A DNA stretch of 24,544 nt from LMUY01 sp964245075 (GTDB lineage: Bacteria; Pseudomonadota; Alphaproteobacteria; Acetobacterales; Acetobacteraceae), in NCBI GenBank assembly GCA_964245075.1, contig CAXTLC010000072.1, positions 1 through 24,544 of the forward strand, in the 5' to 3' direction. The notes below the pieces were generated by a model. It had not been told where the DNA came from, searched no databases, and worked only from the letters and a program-made list of their open reading frames with translations. Every line of letters starts with the position of its first letter. The first letter of the stretch is position 1. This document shows positions 21,389-24,544 of this stretch, piece by piece. A program made the position numbers and the translations under genes.

Positions 21389-22576
21389 ATGCGCGACAAG
21401 GGCGAGTATCTGTTCACGTCGGAGTCCGTCTCCGAGGGTCATCCCGACAAGGTTGCCGACCGTCTGAGCGACACCGTGCTGGACGCTTTCCTGACCGCCG
21501 ATCCTTACGCCCGGGTCGCTTGCGAGACGCTGGTCACCACCAACCGGATCATCCTCGCCGGCGAGGTCCGCGGCCCGGACACGATCACGGCGGACTACCT
21601 GACCCACCTGGCGCGGCTCGCGGTGCACGACATCGGCTACGACCAGGAAGGCTTCTCCTGGAAGAACGCGACGGTCGAGTGCCACCTGCACGCCCAAAGC
21701 GCCGATATCGCCGCCGGGGTAGACAGCGGCAGCAACAAGGACGAGGGCGCCGGCGACCAAGGCATCATGTTCGGCTACGCTTGCACCGAAACGGAGGCGC
21801 TGATGCCGGCGCCGATCTACTACGCGCACCTGATCCTGCGCCGGATCTCGGAACGCCGGCGCATCAAGGATCTCTCGGTCGCCGGCTTGCAGCCGGACGC
21901 CAAGAGCCAAGTGACGCTACGCTACGTGGACGGCAAGCCGGTGGGCGCCACCAGCGTGGTGGTTTCCACCCAGCACGATGCCGGCATGGAACAGCACGCC
22001 ATCAAGCAGATGCTGCTGCCGCTGATCGAGACGTCGTTGCCGGAAGGCTGGATGCCGCCCGACAGCGAGATCTACATCAACCCGACCGGCAGTTTCGTGA
22101 TCGGTGGCCCCGACGGCGATTGCGGCCTGACCGGGCGCAAGATCATCGTGGATACCTACGGTGGCGCGGCACCCCACGGCGGCGGCGCGTTCAGCGGCAA
22201 GGACCCGACCAAGGTGGACCGTTCGGCCGCCTATGTTTGCCGCTACCTGGCGAAGAACGTGGTGGCCGCCGGGCTGGCGGAGCAGTGCACCATCCAGATC
22301 AGCTACGCCATCGGCGTGTCCCACCCGCTTTCCGTTTACGTGGACCTGGGTGGCAGCGGGCATGACGTGGAGGAGGCGAAGCTGGAACGGGTGCTGCGGG
22401 AGCTGGTCAACCTCAGCCCGCGCGGCATCCGCGAGCACCTCCACCTCAACCGGCCGATCTACGCGGTGACCAGCGCCTACGGCCATTTCGGCCGCACGCC
22501 GGACCCGGAGCTGGGCACGTTCACCTGGGAGAAGACGGATCTGGTGCCCGCGCTGAAGCACGCGTTCAACCGCTGA
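21389..22576 (+). CDS. metK: S-adenosylmethionine synthetase (methionine adenosyltransferase)
   Basis: A 395-residue cytosolic enzyme making S-adenosylmethionine from ATP and methionine. Signatures: S-E-G-H18-P-D-K near the N-terminus (catalytic His and metal Asp), G120-A-G-D-Q-G-I-M127 (ATP-binding) and G264-G-G-A-F-S-G-K-D-P-T-K-V-D-R-S279 (phosphate loop), all intact. The three internally related alpha/beta domains and the length agree with the family. The ATG at 21389 is preceded by GCGGAGAG at 21373-21380; a frame open far upstream through the lipoprotein gene is a shadow. The product is the cofactor for trmB immediately downstream, whose coding frame appears to begin at the metK stop. 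Confidence 0.97.
   Translation: MRDKGEYLFTSESVSEGHPDKVADRLSDTVLDAFLTADPYARVACETLVTTNRIILAGEVRGPDTITADYLTHLARLAVHDIGYDQEGFSWKNATVECHLHAQSADIAAGVDSGSNKDEGAGDQGIMFGYACTETEALMPAPIYYAHLILRRISERRRIKDLSVAGLQPDAKSQVTLRYVDGKPVGATSVVVSTQHDAGMEQHAIKQMLLPLIETSLPEGWMPPDSEIYINPTGSFVIGGPDGDCGLTGRKIIVDTYGGAAPHGGGAFSGKDPTKVDRSAAYVCRYLAKNVVAAGLAEQCTIQISYAIGVSHPLSVYVDLGGSGHDVEEAKLERVLRELVNLSPRGIREHLHLNRPIYAVTSAYGHFGRTPDPELGTFTWEKTDLVPALKHAFNR
22573..22576 (+). promoter_or_regulatory. CTGA stop/start overlap: metK stop and candidate trmB CTG start
   Basis: The bases CTGA contain the metK stop (TGA, 22574-22576) and a CTG in the trmB frame. Four-base overlaps of this kind elsewhere in the window use ATG or GTG, so this looks like the same arrangement with a rare start codon. 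No strong Shine-Dalgarno precedes it, which fits reinitiation after metK. Confidence 0.5.
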
Positions 22577-23325
22577 CCCCCCCGGCCCGGGACGCGCGCG
22601 TCAAGCCGCCGCCCGACCGGCTGTATGGCCGCACCAAGGGCAACACGCTCCGGCCCCGGCAACGCCTTCTTCTGGACCAGACGCTGCCCCGTCTCCGGCT
22701 CCACCCGGCGCACGCGGCCGATCCCCTCGCCGCCTTCCCCCGCCGGCCGCGATGGCTCTGGCTGGAGATCGGCTTCGGCGGCGGCGAGCATGCCCGGGCG
22801 CAGGCGCTGGCCCATCCGGAAACGGGGCTGATCGCCTGCGAGGTGTACGAGAACGGCATCTGCTCCCTGCTGTCCGCGCTGGTGCCGGAAGGCGGGGAAG
22901 CGAGCGCCCCCGTGCCGCCCAACCTGCTGGTCTGGACCGATGATGCCCGCATCCTGCTGCGCCAGCTCCCGCCGGGCGAGCTGGACGGCATGGTCCTGAT
23001 GTTCCCCGACCCGTGGCCGAAGGCGCGTCACGCCAAGCGCCGCTTCGTGCATCCCGACACGCTCGCCTCCGTGGCGCGAGCCATGCGGCCTGGCGCAGAA
23101 TGGCGTATCGCCACGGATGACCCGACCTATCAGGCCTGGACCCATTCCGTGCTGGCCGGGCAGACCTTGTTCACCGTGCCCGTCCCGTCCCGGTCCCGGC
23201 CGGCCGGCTGGCCGCCCACGCGGTACGAGGCCAAGGCCGAGCGGGCCGGCCGGGAAGCGCGCTACTGGCGCCTGCTGCGCACCGACGTGCCTGCGAGCGA
23301 GCATCCTGGCAGCCCGGGGCCATGA
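22573..23325 (+). CDS. trmB: tRNA (guanine-N7-)-methyltransferase, probable CTG start
   Basis: The enzyme that makes m7G46 in tRNA variable loops using SAM. Conserved TrmB sequence runs from R-L-Y-G-R-x-K-G (residues 16-23) through the SAM motif L-E-I-G-F-G-G-G-E-H (64-73), ACEVYENG, F-P-D-P-W-P-K (144-150) with AKRRFVHPD, and ATDDPTYQAW. It is 250 residues from the CTG at 22573. In this frame there is no ATG, GTG or TTG between the upstream in-frame stop at 22363 and the GTG at 22843, and that GTG is too far in, since it would remove the SAM motif. The CTG overlaps the metK TGA as CTGA and leaves a natural 15-residue lead before R-L-Y-G-R. Translation is probably coupled to metK. An unusual codon or a sequence error is also possible. 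Confidence 0.9.
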   Translation: MTPPARDARVKPPPDRLYGRTKGNTLRPRQRLLLDQTLPRLRLHPAHAADPLAAFPRRPRWLWLEIGFGGGEHARAQALAHPETGLIACEVYENGICSLLSALVPEGGEASAPVPPNLLVWTDDARILLRQLPPGELDGMVLMFPDPWPKARHAKRRFVHPDTLASVARAMRPGAEWRIATDDPTYQAWTHSVLAGQTLFTVPVPSRSRPAGWPPTRYEAKAERAGREARYWRLLRTDVPASEHPGSPGP

Positions 23326-23338
23326 CGGGAACCGCTTG

Positions 23339-23863
23339 TCACGCCGTCAGGCTGGAGCTCGGCGCAGTGCTCGGTGCGCTGCCGTAGGACCGGAGCGTTT
23401 GCTGCAACGTCTGTTGTAGCCGGTCGAGCACGGATTGGAGGCTGCCGGATTGGGTCCCATCGGCGCTGGCCGCGGTGCCGGCGCCGCCAAGCAATTGCTG
23501 CAAGCGGTCCGCAACGTGGCGGGCGCTGGCGTTGCTGCCCGGCGTGGCCGTGGGATCGGTGGCGCCTGCCGGATCGGTCGCCGTCGCAGGATTGCCCGCG
23601 GTCGTGCTGGACGCGGCCGGCTGGCCGGATTGCACGCTGAGCAGGATGGATTGCAGCTCGTCGGCGAATTTCTGGATGCCTGCGCCGGGGCTGCTCCCCG
23701 TGCCGGCCGCAGCCCCGGCCAAGGCGCCGCTGGCCGACGTGGCGGAGCCGGTCGAGGACGCGAGCGGGTCGGTTTGCGACGAGGTGGCGTCAGCACGGTG
23801 GTGGTGGTGCCGCGGCGGCACGGCCGTCGTGGGTGCGTTCGCGGCGCTGGCAACGGATGTCAT
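23339..23863 (-). CDS. Hypothetical low-complexity protein with His tract
   Basis: A 174-residue protein that I cannot assign. It is rich in Ala, Ser, Thr and Gly, has a P-P-R-H-H-H-H-R tract near residue 20, and contains three short amphipathic segments: FADELQSILLSVQSG in the middle, VADRLQQLLGG, and LQSVLDRLQQTLQQTLRSYG near the end. The pattern recalls small alphaproteobacterial and burkholderial proteins with His tracts and repeated Leu-Gln helices, whose role is unknown. There is no signal peptide and no cysteine. The ATG at 23863 has CCGGAG upstream; the frame is open to 24019 but without support. It is convergent with trmB (13 bp) and divergent from the MFS gene. Confidence 0.75.
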   Translation of the reverse strand: MTSVASAANAPTTAVPPRHHHHRADATSSQTDPLASSTGSATSASGALAGAAAGTGSSPGAGIQKFADELQSILLSVQSGQPAASSTTAGNPATATDPAGATDPTATPGSNASARHVADRLQQLLGGAGTAASADGTQSGSLQSVLDRLQQTLQQTLRSYGSAPSTAPSSSLTA

Positions 23864-24105
23864 GCTGGTGGTCTCCGGGGTTGGCACAGGGTGTTTTGCA
23901 GGCCGCGTGCCAGCCTGAAACTGCCCGGAATGGCGGCTTTCAACCAGCTCCCGGTCCCGCCGTGCCCGGCAAACCTTGCCGCGGAGCCAGGTCGCTGCCG
24001 CGCCGTTTTTGCCCATCACGGCGAGCGATAACTGTTGTGCAGCGCAGCATCTTGCAGCCGTCCGGCGAACCCGTCACGCTTGCTTCACGTCGCCGGAGCT
24101 TCTCC
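23864..24105. promoter_or_regulatory. Divergent promoter region, hypothetical protein / MFS transporter
   Basis: 242 bp between two divergent starts. Apart from the ribosome binding sites next to each gene, I see no clear operator, and no regulator gene lies beside it in the window. Confidence 0.45.
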
Positions 24106-24544
24106 ATGCCTATACCTTTGTTCGCCCTGGCCCTCGCCGCGTTCAGCATCGGAACCAGCGAATTCGTCATCGTGGGCCTGTTGCCTGACCTCGCACGGGA
24201 TTTGCGCGTGACGGTCCCGGCCGCCGGCTTGCTGGTCACGGGATACGCGTTGGGCGTCGTGGTCGGCGCGCCGATCCTGGCCATGGCCACCGCACGCGTG
24301 CCCCGCAAGGCCGCTCTGCTCGCGCTGATCGGCACGTACGCCGCCGGCAACCTGCTCTGCGCCCTTGCTCCCAGCTATGCGCTGCTGATGGCCGCCCGTG
24401 TGCTCACCGCACTCTGCCACGGGGCGTTCTTCGGCATCGGCTCGATCGTGGCGGCCGAGCTGGCGCCGCCTGCCAAGCGCGGCCAAGCCATCGCCATCAT
24501 GTTCAGCGGCCTGACGCTGGCCAACGTGCTCGGCGTGCCGGCCG
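24106..24544 (+). CDS. MFS transporter, DHA1 efflux type (5' part, cut by window end)
   Basis: The first 146 residues of a major facilitator superfamily permease; the rest lies beyond the window. Four transmembrane helices can be read: about 5-27 (FALALAAFSIGTSEFVIVGLL), 40-62, 70-90 and 95-115, with the fifth starting near the end. The loop between helices 2 and 3, A-T-A-R-V-P-R-K-A, stands where the MFS motif A (G-x-x-x-D-R-x-x-R-K) sits. G-T-S-E-F-V-I-V-G-L-L-P-D is typical of the AraJ/YdhP-like sugar or drug efflux subgroup of DHA1. The ATG at 24106 is preceded by CCGGAG (24093-24098). The substrate is unknown. Confidence 0.88.
   Translation, partial: MPIPLFALALAAFSIGTSEFVIVGLLPDLARDLRVTVPAAGLLVTGYALGVVVGAPILAMATARVPRKAALLALIGTYAAGNLLCALAPSYALLMAARVLTALCHGAFFGIGSIVAAELAPPAKRGQAIAIMFSGLTLANVLGVPA

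Noticed and set aside
22843..23325. Short 160-residue trmB starting at GTG 22843
   Set aside because: Would remove the R-L-Y-G-R segment and the SAM-binding motif that are clearly encoded upstream in the same frame.
1..24544. tRNA, rRNA, CRISPR, transposase, prophage or attachment sites
   Set aside because: No cloverleaf-like sequence, no regularly spaced repeats, no transposase or integrase translation and no terminal inverted repeats were recognised by eye.

Overview
The window is 24.5 kb of GC-rich chromosomal DNA from an alphaproteobacterium, most likely in or near the Acetobacteraceae/Rhodospirillales. That placement is an inference from four things: strong GC bias at third codon positions, an MmcB-type repair protein, a phasin with a PhaR-like operator, and the clpS-clpA and hldE/metK/trmB housekeeping content. 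It contains 27 protein genes. I see no tRNA, rRNA, CRISPR array, insertion sequence or prophage. Almost all of it is ordinary core genome; the less usual pieces are at 2.3-5.5 kb, 6.7-7.2 kb and 14.1-17.2 kb.

Layout. 1-2160: a TetR regulator divergent from a coupled pair, a degenerate inositol-monophosphatase-fold protein and an NAD(P)-binding F420-reductase-like protein. 2311-5486: a cupin divergent from a DUF2075 (Schlafen group 3) helicase whose front end appears to be missing, coupled by a GTGA overlap to an exported endonuclease/exonuclease/phosphatase-family protein. 5516-7233: an Ohr peroxidase and a YdfG-type dehydrogenase that overlap, then a lone VOC protein after a perfect hairpin. 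7271-10395 (minus strand): a RadC-family protein, a thioesterase, methionine aminopeptidase and a D,D-carboxypeptidase.

10674-14433: a phasin with a CTGC-N3-GCAG operator candidate, then the ClpS adaptor, the ClpA unfoldase and a DUF427 protein whose start overlaps the clpA stop. 14467-16870: a small sugar or surface-polymer modification group (SAM methyltransferase, PIG-L deacetylase and, on the other strand, a family 2 glycosyltransferase) in which the two convergent genes overlap by 90 bp. 16871-17222 is an AT-richer stretch with palindromes and no gene. 17223-18189: an Rrf2 regulator divergent from mmcB. 18152-20778 (minus strand): a Rieske oxygenase downstream of hldE. 20898-23325: a glycine-zipper lipoprotein, metK and trmB. 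trmB has no ATG, GTG or TTG start and probably begins at a CTG overlapping the metK stop. The window ends with a low-complexity hypothetical protein and the first part of an MFS efflux permease.

How they work together. Several sets are tied by stop/start overlaps: the IMPase-like/reductase pair, helicase/EEP, ohr/ydfG, map/thioesterase, clpA/DUF427 and metK/trmB. Ohr and YdfG plausibly detoxify peroxides and reactive aldehydes. ClpS-ClpA is the N-degron protein quality control machine, and methionine aminopeptidase on the other strand acts on the same N-termini. HldE supplies activated heptose for lipopolysaccharide. I did not find a clear new multi-gene system. The best leads are the CTG-start trmB, the cut-down helicase joined to an exported EEP protein, and the metal-ligand-deficient IMPase-like protein paired with a dinucleotide-binding protein.
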